Assembly (NCBI RefSeq): GCF_000019185.1
Contig: NC_010334.1
Span: 4,092,001-4,156,000 of the forward strand
DNA from: Shewanella halifaxensis HAW-EB4
GTDB taxonomy: Bacteria; Pseudomonadota; Gammaproteobacteria; Enterobacterales; Shewanellaceae
Direction of reading: 5' to 3'
Length of the DNA: 64,000 nt
Both the position numbers and the translations under genes were made by a program. A model generated the notes under the pieces. That model was given only the letters and a program-made list of their open reading frames with translations. It was not told where the DNA came from and did no database searches. Within the stretch, counting starts at the first letter, position 1; each line of letters opens with the position of its first letter. Positions 36,345 through 45,416 of the stretch are shown here, piece after piece.

Positions 36345-38237
36345 GTGAGTAAGTTACAACAGTTTCAAGACTTTATTCGAAGCAACGGTGAAAAAATCAC
36401 TGGGGTTAATGTCCCCGTAGTCCTGAGCGATGAGCAGGCTAAAGATGCCCAGCTAAAGTTTCATTTTGGTTGGCGAGTAGAAATTGGCGTAAGCCGCCAT
36501 AAACACGGTGGCCAACGCCCATCAGGTATTGCCAGTGGTAGCTCTACAAGAGCAAGCCAAGAGGCCAATAAAGCCGCTCAAGAATATGTTAGTGGCCGAA
36601 ATCCACTGTTTAACGAACGTTTTTTAAAGATCCTCGGCCCGGATGTTTCAAAAAACTTCTTAATCAAAAATACCAACCTACACTCGGCTCCAGATGTCTA
36701 TGTAGGCGAAGATCTTTGTAATACCTGTAATGGTTCTGGCTGCGTGAGATGTAGAAGCTGTCGTGGCAGCGGTAAATTAAATTGTCTTTCCTGCAGCGGC
36801 AGCGGCCGAGTCAGCGTAAGTCGCTATGACAGTTACAATGAACGTACGGTTTACACCACTGAAACTTGCTCAACCTGTTATGGCAGCGGTAACCGCACTT
36901 GTACCAGCTGTGGTGGTAGTGGTGATGCCACTTGCGGAACCTGTGATGGTAGCGGTTATTTATACTATAGCTACACCATTGATGGCGAAGCGAAGCGCAG
37001 TACCAAGTGGTTCTACACCAGCAGCGATTACCATGAATGGACTGACGACTTTGTTAAACGTACCGGACTGAACGTTGTTCACTGCGTTAACGATATCACT
37101 GAAATCGATGTGAAGGATGAGCTTGACGGTTGTACCTTTATATATGGCTTTACCGCGGTATTACCAACACTACAATTTACCGCAAGCATCGATAAAGTCG
37201 ACACTAAAATGTGCTTTGCAGGTAAGCAAAACCGTACCCACGATGCTGGCGGAGTCTACGACCCTGCGGTTTGGCAAGTTGCCCAGCAACTTGGGGCTGG
37301 CAGCAAGAACAAGGATATCAATGCTCTGGCGACGCCCGCGATTAAGGACATTCTTGAAGCTAAAGAGACTAAGAGTAAGATTGCGTTACTTGAAGAAAAC
37401 TGGGTTTCAACCGATATCAAAGACGCTATCGGAGCCAATTACGACAGCCTTATTAGCCAACTAAAAAAGCAGAGTATTAAAGGGATCGTTCCTAAAATGC
37501 TGGCTTCGCTGGTTAAATATGCCTTGCTGTTCTTTACCTTAGCGGTAATGATCGCGCTGTTATTCCCACATTTTGCCGAACATGCCATAGAAAGAATGGG
37601 AATAATGGAATATCCACAATGGATTATTGCGGTATTAAGTGCCGAATTTGCACTATTTGGCATTCATCCTTTTGCCAATTACGTCTTCGCGTTAAGCTTA
37701 TTCTATGTCAGCTATCAATTTGTTAAAAAATTCTATTGGAAAAATATCGGCAAGGCTAAAACCTACGCTCTGGCATTAGGTATCACTTTGCTACTGCCCC
37801 ATGTTTGCCTGAGCTTGTATTACAACACTATCAGCGCATTAGATAGGCCACCCGCGCTTGTAAATGCACTTGCTGGCGGCGCCATTATTCTAGGCTTATA
37901 TCTGTTGGTTATCGGCGTAAAATTACCGAAGAAATGGTATTTAAAGCCAATCGGCTTAATTGCAGCAGCAGCGCTATATGTGGGTCTTCAGCTTGTGATT
38001 GCCATGCTTAATGGTCCACTGGGTATTGTGCCTATAGAAGAGAACTACGCGAGAGGGATTAGCGACATTATGCAGCCAGCAATTATGTATACGCTGTACA
38101 ATTTTGTCGAAATTATTTTGCTATCAGTGCTGTTTAGCTACTTTTTAACCCGCCGCCGCTTTTGGCTTAACGCCAAAACAGCCGTTGCCGATTACAACAG
38201 CCCGGTGCTGCTTAAATCGATGAATATGGAGCGTTAA
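36345..38237 (+). CDS. Membrane protein with DnaJ-type cysteine-rich zinc domain
   Basis: Starting at GTG 36345 the protein has 630 residues. Residues about 125-204 hold six CxxCxGSG motifs (CNTCNGSG, CRSCRGSG, CLSCSGSG, CSTCYGSG, CTSCGGSG, CGTCDGSG), more than the four of DnaJ; they should bind zinc. There is no J-domain HPD and no signal peptide. Residues about 385-605 form at least six membrane helices. The N-terminal 120 residues and the 205-380 linker are of unknown fold. It looks like a membrane-tethered Zn-finger/chaperone-like protein working with the two genes before it. Function is unknown. Confidence 0.78.
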   Translation: MSKLQQFQDFIRSNGEKITGVNVPVVLSDEQAKDAQLKFHFGWRVEIGVSRHKHGGQRPSGIASGSSTRASQEANKAAQEYVSGRNPLFNERFLKILGPDVSKNFLIKNTNLHSAPDVYVGEDLCNTCNGSGCVRCRSCRGSGKLNCLSCSGSGRVSVSRYDSYNERTVYTTETCSTCYGSGNRTCTSCGGSGDATCGTCDGSGYLYYSYTIDGEAKRSTKWFYTSSDYHEWTDDFVKRTGLNVVHCVNDITEIDVKDELDGCTFIYGFTAVLPTLQFTASIDKVDTKMCFAGKQNRTHDAGGVYDPAVWQVAQQLGAGSKNKDINALATPAIKDILEAKETKSKIALLEENWVSTDIKDAIGANYDSLISQLKKQSIKGIVPKMLASLVKYALLFFTLAVMIALLFPHFAEHAIERMGIMEYPQWIIAVLSAEFALFGIHPFANYVFALSLFYVSYQFVKKFYWKNIGKAKTYALALGITLLLPHVCLSLYYNTISALDRPPALVNALAGGAIILGLYLLVIGVKLPKKWYLKPIGLIAAAALYVGLQLVIAMLNGPLGIVPIEENYARGISDIMQPAIMYTLYNFVEIILLSVLFSYFLTRRRFWLNAKTAVADYNSPVLLKSMNMER

Positions 38238-38261
38238 CTGCCAAGACTGTACGGGCTAACA

Positions 38262-38730
38262 CGATGAGAAAAGCAAAGACGATAGAGCCGAGTAAAGCTT
38301 AACAGCTCTTATCGTCTTTGCTTGCACCGCCTCAGCCTGCACCTATAACCCGCTTTACCTAACATCTATCTCTTTGACGGGCTAAAGCCCGAGCTACAAA
38401 GTAAGATTGAGGCTGCTTTTCTGTCTTAGCCGGTACCGTCTCAGCTCTTCCTAGCACCTAGGCCCTTTCTTTGCCTTTCCTAGGGCCTTGCTCGTCCCGT
38501 AAGCGAAGCGTTCTGTAGTGACGCAGTCACGTTCCCTAGGCCGCAGGCCGTCCGACTCTTCTATAGTCGTCTCTGCTTCTATCATCTCAGCTTTTACCTA
38601 TAACCCGCTTTTCCCAACATCTAACTCTTTGACGGGCTTAAGCCCAATCTAAAAAAGTAAAGTTACTTTTCCGTCTCTACTTATAATCTACTTTAACCGT
38701 CTCAGCCTGTATCGTCTTTGTTTCCATCAC
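38262..38730. repeat. Cluster of intergenic repeats (GGGCTAAAGCCC hairpins and CGTCTCAGCT motifs)
   Basis: About 500 nt without a gene. It contains two near-identical blocks of about 50 nt (starting CCTATAACCCGCTTT near 38341 and CCTATAACCCGCTTTTCCC near 38597), each ending in a GACGGGCT...AGCCC palindrome. It also has several copies of CCGTCTCAGC and CGTCTTTGCTT. Related blocks lie at 40655-40795 and 47270-47540. Confidence 0.75.
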
Positions 38731-38743
38731 TCAATTTGTATCT

Positions 38744-39073
38744 TTAATTTGAGACGATCTGTGCTTCATATGCTGCTTGGTCTAAAACATCAAAAACAAT
38801 GTCCTTCACTAGTCGAGCCGAGTTTCTCTCTTCTTCACATAATAGATAAACAAAATTGGGTACTGCCGCCTCTATATCCGGCATCCCCCCCTTATACTCT
38901 TCCCAATTGCTAACACTCACTCTAATCTTCCATTCAGGAGTGCTAGCAAGCTGATTTTCTAGATGATCATTTAAGCTGTTACAATCGTAGCCTTGCGTCA
39001 ATTCAGACTCATTTGCCAATGAGAAAAAGCTAAAGCCATAAACAAGTAAAAACACAATACTCATTTTTTTCAT
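38744..39073 (-). CDS. Small secreted protein of unknown function
   Basis: The 109-residue product has a signal peptide (MSIVFLLVYGFSFFSLANE). The mature domain of about 90 residues has two cysteines (YDCNSLND and LLCEEER) that may form a disulfide, and a conserved-looking WKIRVSVSNWEEY. No family is recognised. It sits next to an intergenic repeat cluster, with a smaller frame upstream on the same strand (39119-39274), and lies inside the insertion between ssrS and fau. Confidence 0.6.
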   Translation of the reverse strand: MKKMSIVFLLVYGFSFFSLANESELTQGYDCNSLNDHLENQLASTPEWKIRVSVSNWEEYKGGMPDIEAAVPNFVYLLCEEERNSARLVKDIVFDVLDQAAYEAQIVSN

Positions 39074-39118
39074 TTTAAATACCTATTAACCATTATTATT
39101 CGTACAAACTTAATGAGT

Positions 39119-39274
39119 TCAGTAAAACTCACAGCTAACCAGCGAGTAATCCTCTACTGCTATTTCTTTAATAATCTCATTCAATAAACCATCATACACA
39201 TGCCTACCCAGGAGTGTACACGGACTTACTTTCTTTTGAACTGACTCACACTCACCGCAATATTTAAACATCAT
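39119..39274 (-). CDS. Short cysteine-containing ORF, possible remnant
   Basis: A 51-codon frame from ATG 39274 encodes a small protein with a CGEC pair, a third Cys in VSPCTLLG and a fourth near the end (VSCEFY). The ribosome site is weak. The frame remains open for 16 codons upstream without another start. The 51 residues could be a real small metal-binding peptide or the end of a degraded gene. Confidence 0.3.
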   Translation of the reverse strand: MMFKYCGECESVQKKVSPCTLLGRHVYDGLLNEIIKEIAVEDYSLVSCEFY

Positions 39275-39400
39275 CTCTATGGCGATTTCTGTCCTGTAGC
39301 GGACAGAGTTCTCTTTAAATACTTCCTAAGCTATACGGTAAAGAATCACAGGTTGCGGTTAACTTTTTCCGCAGTAACAACCCTATTAGTAGAGATATAG

Positions 39401-39685
39401 ATGAGAAAATTAGCCATAATATTGATGGCTGGCGTATCGTTTAATACGTCGGCAGGTTTAGATGAAAAGATTGCGGCGTCATTTGCGGCTAAATATGAGG
39501 TCTGTGCGGTAAAGCTCAAAGTAACTCCAGGTTATAAACTTAAGGCCTTGGGGCTTAAAATCAAAGCCGATGAAATAGGCAGGGATAAGGTCAGTGCCGA
39601 TTACGTAAAGGCCTTTGTGAAAGAGAAGAAAAAGGCCTGGACTCTCCCTTTGCGAAAATGCCAAAAGTTCGCCGATAGGCTCTAA
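39401..39685 (+). CDS. Small secreted basic protein of unknown function
   Basis: The 94-residue product has a signal peptide (KLAIILMAGVSFNTSAG). The mature domain of about 75 residues is rich in Lys, with cysteines in YEVCAVKL and LRKCQKF that could pair. No family is recognised. The DNA before the ATG has no clear ribosome site, so confidence in expression is moderate. It is on the strand opposite to the preceding secreted-protein gene. Confidence 0.55.
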   Translation: MRKLAIILMAGVSFNTSAGLDEKIAASFAAKYEVCAVKLKVTPGYKLKALGLKIKADEIGRDKVSADYVKAFVKEKKKAWTLPLRKCQKFADRL

Positions 39686-39918
39686 TGCAAAAAAACGATA
39701 GACCACCGTGATACGCTCTATTTTTTATTATCCGCGACAAACAGACCTGACAGACAATCAACACTCGGGCTGACACTGGCCTAACCACTCATTCAGGACG
39801 GTTTTTCTCAATCGAATGACGCCTTCACCGTTTTAGAGTTTGTCCTCTAACGGACACTTTGTTGCTGAGAACTGTGTCATAATCAGCTCTTTCCACGCTT
39901 AATCGCCACTCTTAAGGT

Positions 39919-40641
39919 ATGACATTGATTGACTCGAAGCTTACAGAAGTAATACGTTGGAATACGGAACTTTCACCTGCTTTAGTTAACAAGTTACTGT
40001 CTGTTGCTCAGCTAAAAACTCAATTAAAGCCTAGTGAAATGGATGGTTCAGCTATCGCTCACCAAGGCGCAAGTTTTATACTAGAAGGCACAGTGGCTAT
40101 CGGTATGCAAACGCCTAGCCTTAAAACCGTCAATAATATTGTGATGGGCAAAGGCGACTGGTTTGGTAATTATGACAACCAAAATACTGGTTGCACCCCG
40201 TTTTTCATTACCGAGATCGATAACGTTAAACTGATCCATTTTAGTAATTTTGATCTTCATCGTTTAGCCCAAGACAACATTGAAATATATAAATGGTTTC
40301 ATGCCTTGTCATTCGAAGCTAAGGCCAAATGGTTGCAATCTCAGCTTATGATGAGCGAGGTTAAGGGCAGGCGCATTGTCTATCTACTCATCGAACTTGC
40401 AGCACATATTCCGAGCGTTTTAGGTGAGATCCCACAACTCAAAATTTCGCAGCAGCAGATAAGTGAAATAACCGGAATAGCCCGCCAAAGAGTCAATGAA
40501 GCGATTAAACAGCTGGAGATGGAAAAGTTAGTTGAACTTAAGCGTAACTGCATCTACCTAACCGATCTCACCGGACTTGGGCATAAGCTAGATAGTGTAG
40601 ACTTAAGTATCCGAGATCCTAGGTTACTCATCAGTCACTAA
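39919..40641 (+). CDS. Crp/Fnr-family transcription regulator
   Basis: The 240-residue protein has an N-terminal effector-like beta-barrel (about 20-125, with GASFILEGTVAIGMQ and GKGDWFGNYDN) and a C-terminal winged helix. The recognition part reads ISQQQISEITGIARQRVNEAIKQLE (about 177-201), a Crp-type helix-turn-helix. The N-terminus has no FNR cysteines and no clear cAMP-binding RE motif, so the effector is unknown. It stands alone, with an AAGG site just before the ATG, in the region that separates ssrS from fau. The target is unknown. Confidence 0.8.
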   Translation: MTLIDSKLTEVIRWNTELSPALVNKLLSVAQLKTQLKPSEMDGSAIAHQGASFILEGTVAIGMQTPSLKTVNNIVMGKGDWFGNYDNQNTGCTPFFITEIDNVKLIHFSNFDLHRLAQDNIEIYKWFHALSFEAKAKWLQSQLMMSEVKGRRIVYLLIELAAHIPSVLGEIPQLKISQQQISEITGIARQRVNEAIKQLEMEKLVELKRNCIYLTDLTGLGHKLDSVDLSIRDPRLLISH

Positions 40642-40654
40642 TACTCGCTTCAAT

Positions 40655-40795
40655 AATTTAGACTGATGGGCTGAAACCCAACCTCAGAAGAATAAATATC
40701 GTTCTTTCATCTATGCTTATCCGCCTCAGCTTGCACCGTCTCAGCTCTTCCTAAAACCTAGTACCTGCTTTTCCTAGGTCCTTCTTTTATATGTT
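40655..40795. repeat. Copy of the intergenic repeat family
   Basis: It contains a GATGGGCTGAAACCCAA palindrome and ACCGTCTCAGCTCTTCCTA, followed by ACCTAG and CCTAGGTCC motifs, as in the 38.3-38.7 kb cluster. Confidence 0.65.
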
Positions 40796-40830
40796 AAGCT
40801 GCTTAGGTCATTGAATGGAGTCCTTTTATT

Positions 40831-41460
40831 ATGCCGTCACAGTTACCGCCTCAGTTCTCGTCCAGCGCGAGCGACAAAGCATGCCGTAAAGCTATCCGCA
40901 GCCAAATTAGAGAGGCGCGCCGCTCATTAACGACAGAGCAGCAAGACAGCTTCGCGATGACTGCGGCGGACTATACCCTATCAAGACTTAAGCAACTCAA
41001 GGCGCAGCGTGTCGCCCTGTACTTAACCAATGACGGTGAACTCGATACTAAGCCGTTAATCGAGGCGCTTTGGCAGAGTAAAATTGAGGTCTACCTACCT
41101 AGACTGCACCCATTTAGCCCTGGAAACTTGCTCTTTTTTCGCTACCAAGCCGATACCAAGATGCAAAAAAACCATATGAGCATCTGGGAGCCAAAACTGA
41201 ATATCACCCAGATGCTGCTTCCCCATCAGATCGATGTGGTGATCACGCCGCTCGTTGCCTTCGATCTGCAGGGCAACCGAATGGGCATGGGCGGTGGCTT
41301 CTATGATAGGACTCTCGCTAACTGGCAGCACAAGAGGAAGCCTTTACCCATAGGCTATGCTCATGATTGTCAGCAAGTTGGTAGCTTACCCTGCGAGCAT
41401 TGGGATGTGCCGTTACCGTTTATTATCACCCCTAGCCACTGCCATAGCTTTGAGCTGTAG
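40831..41460 (+). CDS. fau: 5-formyltetrahydrofolate cyclo-ligase
   Basis: The 209-residue enzyme converts 5-formyl-THF to 5,10-methenyl-THF with ATP, linking to folate one-carbon metabolism and thus to the gcv genes nearby. Family features are an N-terminal RKAIRSQIREARRSL segment and the C-terminal nucleotide-binding motif NRMGMGGGFYDRTLANW, followed by LPIGYAHDCQ. In E. coli this gene (ygfA/fau) lies directly after ssrS; here 8.8 kb separate them. It is monocistronic. Confidence 0.95.
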   Translation: MPSQLPPQFSSSASDKACRKAIRSQIREARRSLTTEQQDSFAMTAADYTLSRLKQLKAQRVALYLTNDGELDTKPLIEALWQSKIEVYLPRLHPFSPGNLLFFRYQADTKMQKNHMSIWEPKLNITQMLLPHQIDVVITPLVAFDLQGNRMGMGGGFYDRTLANWQHKRKPLPIGYAHDCQQVGSLPCEHWDVPLPFIITPSHCHSFEL

Positions 41461-41665
41461 AGGTTATTAGACTTATTGCTGCTGAAAGGAAGTTGTTTAA
41501 GCCTTTCAGCTATATGGTTTGCAAGGCTTCCCAATTAAAACAATGGCTTGAAAAGTCGCCACCATCTTAACTCGACGTCCTCACCTCTAACACCACTCAC
41601 CGACCATCACCATGATTCGACAAGACTATACTTAACAACATCTTTTCGTTTTTTGGTCAGGTATT

Positions 41666-42289
41666 ATGAGTGCAGATAACTATAACTGGTCGCTTGATAT
41701 GCACCAGATTGAGACCTGTAACTGTAACCATGGTTGCGGTTGCCAGTTTGCAGGCTTTCCCGACTTTGGCTCCTGCGAGGCCTTACTCGGCTTCAAAATC
41801 AATCAGGGTCATTACAATGAGGTCAAACTTGACGGGTTAAAACTTGCCCTCGCCGTAAAATGGCCAGCAGCGATCCATGAAGGTAACGGCACCTGTATCC
41901 TATTTATCGACTCGAGCGCCACTACTGAACAAACTACTGCGTTAGCCACGATATTTACAGGCGCTGCTGGCGGCATGCCACTTGAAGCCTTAGCCGGCAC
42001 CTTTACCACACTTGTCGGTCCTGTAATGGTCTATATCAATATGGATACCAGTGAAGACAATGCCTCTTTCGATATTGAGGGAGTAATGCAAGTCCAACAA
42101 AGACCACTGATGAATCCTGTCACTGGAGAGCAACAGCACGTACATATTACCTTTCCTGATAATGGCTTTATGTGGAATAGCGGCCGCATTGGAACCACCG
42201 AAACCATGTGGCTCAAGCATGATGCCTTAAGTTTTAACCATGCAGGCAAGTTTGCCGCTAAGGCGAACGTGCAGTGGCCAAACGGATAA
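41666..42289 (+). CDS. DUF1326 protein
   Basis: The 207-residue soluble protein has an N-terminal CNCNHGCGCQF cluster (about 18-28) typical of DUF1326, with a further Cys at GSCEAL. The remainder is the family beta-rich domain ending LSFNHAGKFAAKANVQW. Cys and His richness suggests metal binding. The biochemical role is not established. It is 47 nt upstream of a DUF2182 membrane protein, its usual partner, so the two probably form one unit. Confidence 0.85.
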   Translation: MSADNYNWSLDMHQIETCNCNHGCGCQFAGFPDFGSCEALLGFKINQGHYNEVKLDGLKLALAVKWPAAIHEGNGTCILFIDSSATTEQTTALATIFTGAAGGMPLEALAGTFTTLVGPVMVYINMDTSEDNASFDIEGVMQVQQRPLMNPVTGEQQHVHITFPDNGFMWNSGRIGTTETMWLKHDALSFNHAGKFAAKANVQWPNG

Positions 42290-42336
42290 CCCTAGCCTGT
42301 CACAGACGCCGTGAATATAAGCATTGAGATTAGCAA

Positions 42337-43074
42337 ATGGTTAATCTCTCGCAGATAACTCACAACCTCCACTCTCCGGTGACTTGGGTAAGTATTCTGC
42401 TGCTTACTGGACTCAGTTGGTATTACATGCTGTTTGATATGACCATGGTCATGTCACCCCACTGGGGGCCCTATGAGCTGACGATGGTATTTGTTATGTG
42501 GACCGTGATGATGGTAGGCATGATGATGCCATCAGCGACCCCGATGATTATGCTGTTCGCTAAGATAAGTCGCACTCGCCGACAGAGAACGGCGGAGTTT
42601 GTCTCCTCTAACTTGTTCATCTTGGGTTATCTGCTGCTGTGGAGTGGCTACAGTCTAGCGATCACTCTAGTGCAATGGCAGTTGCATGAACTGGCTCTGA
42701 TGACCCCTATGATGCAGAGCGGCAACCATATTTTCAGCGGTATTTTATTGATTGTTATTGGCATCTATCAGATCTCGCCATTGAAACAGCAGTGTTTAAA
42801 TTACTGCCGCTCGCCACTTAATTTTCTTATGACCCAGTGGCAAGAGGGCAAGCTAGGCGCAGTCAAGATGGGGCTCAAACACGGCCAATACTGTGTAGGG
42901 TGCTGCTGGCTGTTAATGGCTCTATTGCTGGTCGTTGGGGTCATGCATATTGGCTGGATCTTAGCGCTATCGATTATCGTCTTACTGGAAAAGGTCGTCA
43001 GCTGGCCCGAAGCGATCAATATTGGAATTTGCCTCGCTTGTCTCGGATTTGGACTCTACTTTTTGGTGGGTTAA
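42337..43074 (+). CDS. DUF2182 metal-binding membrane protein
   Basis: The 245-residue protein has about six membrane helices and belongs to DUF2182. The family features are MWTVMMVGMMMPSATPMI (about 50-67), with its Met-rich stretch, and a CVGCCWLLMALL motif near residue 187. These suggest metal (copper-like) handling in the inner membrane, though no member's function is settled to my knowledge. Pairing with DUF1326 supports a joint role. A repeat-like region and a terminator follow. Confidence 0.85.
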   Translation: MVNLSQITHNLHSPVTWVSILLLTGLSWYYMLFDMTMVMSPHWGPYELTMVFVMWTVMMVGMMMPSATPMIMLFAKISRTRRQRTAEFVSSNLFILGYLLLWSGYSLAITLVQWQLHELALMTPMMQSGNHIFSGILLIVIGIYQISPLKQQCLNYCRSPLNFLMTQWQEGKLGAVKMGLKHGQYCVGCCWLLMALLLVVGVMHIGWILALSIIVLLEKVVSWPEAINIGICLACLGFGLYFLVG

Positions 43075-43189
43075 AACAAGCTATACTCGCTGGCGCTTAT
43101 CTCATTTAGCTTGTCTCAGTTGGCTTATCTAAGCTGCTTTGCCTTAATCTGGATGGTTTTATTTGAGCTGCGTTATCTGAGCTTAAATA

Positions 43190-43214
43190 AAAAAGAGCGC
43201 AAGGCGCTCTTTTT
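43190..43214. terminator. Bidirectional terminator between DUF2182 gene and ung
   Basis: A 10-bp stem (43191-43200 with 43204-43213) is flanked by A-rich and T-rich runs, so it can work for both converging genes. Confidence 0.85.
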
Positions 43215-43246
43215 ATATGAATATGCTCCAGGCATACCAGCCAGAC

Positions 43247-43288
43247 TATAGCTGCCAAGCTATACCTGCCAAGCTATACCTGCCAATC
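43247..43288. repeat. Three tandem ~14-nt repeats at the ung 3' end
   Basis: The units are CTATAGCTGCCAAG, CTATACCTGCCAAG and CTATACCTGCCAAT. The last covers the ung stop codon, so the tail of the gene has been duplicated downstream. Confidence 0.75.
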
Positions 43289-43942
43289 GATGGCCCGCTC
43301 GCCCCTTGCTTGCAAGAGCTCATTAATTTTAGAGAAATGCTTACAGCCGAAGAAGCCTCGGTAGGCCGATAACGGCGATGGATGTGGCCCTGAAATCACT
43401 TGGTGTTGCGGCGCGTTAATACCTTTGCCTTTTTTAATGGCATGAGCCCCCCAGAGAACAAAGATGATTGGCTGAGATTGCTCGTTTAGTAGTGCTAGAG
43501 CATTAGCGGTAAAAGATTCCCAGCCTGATTTGGCGTGAGAGTGAGCCTTACCCTGCTCTACGGTGAGTACCGTGTTTAGCATCAAGACCCCCTGCTCGGC
43601 CCAGTGGCTCAAGTTGCCATGTTCAGGGATGGTAAAGCCGTCAATGTCGCTAGCCAACTCTTTATACATATTTACCAGCGACGGTGGCGTCTTGACCCCA
43701 TGTTTCACCGAGAAACACAGGCCATGAGCTTGGTTTGGCCCATGGTAAGGATCTTGCCCAATAAGCACCACACGTACCTTGTTTAGCGGTGTCGAATCAA
43801 ATGCGGCGAACACTTCACTCTCTGGCGGATAAATCGCTTTCCCAGCTGCGCGCTCAGCTTTGACAAACTGCTGTACCGATTGAAAATAACTTTGTTGCTG
43901 TTGATCTTCGATAAAAGATAACCAGCTAGAATGCGCCGTCAT
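43274..43942 (-). CDS. ung: Uracil-DNA glycosylase, family 1
   Basis: The 222-residue base-excision repair enzyme removes uracil from DNA. The catalytic water-activating motif is [18 protein letters not shown] (about 62-79, Asp64), and the minor-groove leucine loop is [16 protein letters not shown] (about 185-200, His187). The uracil-binding region [17 protein letters not shown] is intact. Length is as expected. An AAGG site lies 7 nt before the ATG. It is monocistronic, with no adjacent repair genes. Confidence 0.97.
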   Translation of the reverse strand: MTAHSSWLSFIEDQQQQSYFQSVQQFVKAERAAGKAIYPPESEVFAAFDSTPLNKVRVVLIGQDPYHGPNQAHGLCFSVKHGVKTPPSLVNMYKELASDIDGFTIPEHGNLSHWAEQGVLMLNTVLTVEQGKAHSHAKSGWESFTANALALLNEQSQPIIFVLWGAHAIKKGKGINAPQHQVISGPHPSPLSAYRGFFGCKHFSKINELLQARGERAIDWQV

Positions 43943-44198
43943 GATCTGACCTTAAGATAAAAATTTGCCTAAGCTTAAAAGGTCGTGACATTGCTTGCAA
44001 TCTCCTAGGATAAATTCATTAAGACCGCCACGGCTTCAATAGAATATTGAAGCCAAAAACACTAAGCACCATCCGATAAAAACCAACAGTTTTGCCACTT
44101 ATCTCACCAAGTAACTCAACAATGGCCAACCTTTAATCATTGGTATTAAAAATTGTCAGTGTTAATATAGCGGCTCTTTCTTCTTTGGACGACAATCG

Positions 44199-44750
44199 AT
44201 GTTCTCTCCGGCGCAATCATCTAAGCGGCATTCAGGCTTTACACTAATCGAACTGGTTGTCGTTATTATCATTTTAGGGATTCTTGCCGTTGTTGCTGCG
44301 CCCAAATTTTTAAGCCTATCAGAAGACGCTCAGGTCTCTCACGTTAAAGCCACTGGCGGTGCCTTTAAGTCTGGAATCGACTTGGCAAGAGCCGTGTGGG
44401 CGGTAAAGGTCGGTGATGGTCCAGCAGAAAACCTGCCTGTATTTGGTGACTCAGACGACAGCCACGTCGACTTTAATGCTAACGGCTGGCCCGCACAGCA
44501 TTATTATACCGATGATGAGGAGGCTCCTCAGCTCGATAATGTCGATGACTGTATCTCGGTATGGCAAGTGCTATTTCAGAACAATGAGCCTACGGTTTCT
44601 GAGTCCGGCAGCGCAGATGAAACCGACTATAAGGCGCGTTATGTAGCGTTAGGTGTATGCACTTATGATTATAGTGACAACACCAATTTATCGATAACCT
44701 ACGACTCCAATGACGGCAGTGTCGTGGTGGACTCAGATCCAAGTAGCTAG
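44199..44750 (+). CDS. MSHA-type pilin, first of a tandem pair
   Basis: The 183-residue prepilin has the type IV N-methylation motif [17 protein letters not shown] (cleavage after Gly13, Phe1 of the mature protein). It then has a helix that anchors it in the membrane, and a globular domain with a Cys pair (DDCISVW and VCTYDY). It most resembles MshA/MshB-type pilins with the shared [17 protein letters not shown] segment. It is followed by a homologue with the same features. No pilus assembly genes are in the window, so it must use a system encoded elsewhere. Confidence 0.82.
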   Translation: MFSPAQSSKRHSGFTLIELVVVIIILGILAVVAAPKFLSLSEDAQVSHVKATGGAFKSGIDLARAVWAVKVGDGPAENLPVFGDSDDSHVDFNANGWPAQHYYTDDEEAPQLDNVDDCISVWQVLFQNNEPTVSESGSADETDYKARYVALGVCTYDYSDNTNLSITYDSNDGSVVVDSDPSS

Positions 44751-44808
44751 TATAAATAGTGTCCGCTTTGGATAAAGCGACAGGCTCACTGAAATAATGG
44801 ATTAATTC

Positions 44809-45342
44809 ATGACTAGAAACACTGTATCTTCTGGCTTTACCCTCATCGAGATGGTTGTCGTTATCATCGTCTTGGCAATTCTAGCCATTATCGCCGCTTC
44901 CAAATTTATTAACCTAGGGCAAGATGCCGAAATAGCCAGTGTGCAAGCCACGGGCGGCGCCTTTAAAGGCGGGATCACCTTAGCCAACGTCAAGTGGGTC
45001 TCACTGGGCGCCTCGGGACCTGCAGATAATTTGCAAGTCTTCCATAATGACAGCAATGGTCAGCTCGATATCAACCTTTGGGGCTTTCCGGCGCAGAGCT
45101 ATCCGCCTTTCGAGTCGAGCCCAAGACTGAATAATAGCAACGACTGCATGTCGGTTTGGCGCACCGTATTGCAAGACGCACCACAGGTATCAAACTCTGC
45201 AAACACTCCGGATGCAGAGTACTTGGCGACCTATATCGTCCCCGATCAGTGCCGCTATCTCTATCTTCCTGAACAAACTATGTCTATCTATTATGACTCC
45301 CGTGACGGCAACGTTATTACCGATTCAGATCCCAATAGTTAA
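44809..45342 (+). CDS. MSHA-type pilin, second of a tandem pair
   Basis: The 177-residue prepilin is related to the gene 58 nt upstream. The pilin motif is SGFTLIEMVVVIIVLAILA, and the same ATGGAFKGGITLANVKW and Cys (NDCMSVW, DQCRYLY) positions occur. The tandem arrangement and similarity indicate duplication. They could be minor pilins of the MSHA system or independent surface pilins. Start and spacing are clear, but the ribosome site is modest. Confidence 0.82.
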   Translation: MTRNTVSSGFTLIEMVVVIIVLAILAIIAASKFINLGQDAEIASVQATGGAFKGGITLANVKWVSLGASGPADNLQVFHNDSNGQLDINLWGFPAQSYPPFESSPRLNNSNDCMSVWRTVLQDAPQVSNSANTPDAEYLATYIVPDQCRYLYLPEQTMSIYYDSRDGNVITDSDPNS

Positions 45343-45416
45343 TAACAATGATTTATTAACGATAAATTTAAGATAGAATCGAATCACTATCCTAGGTAAA
45401 CAAGAGCAAAAGCAAG

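Noticed and set aside
38238..38743. CRISPR array in the repeat-rich spacer
   Set aside because: The repeats are uneven in length and spacing, have no constant repeat-spacer pattern and no cas genes nearby.
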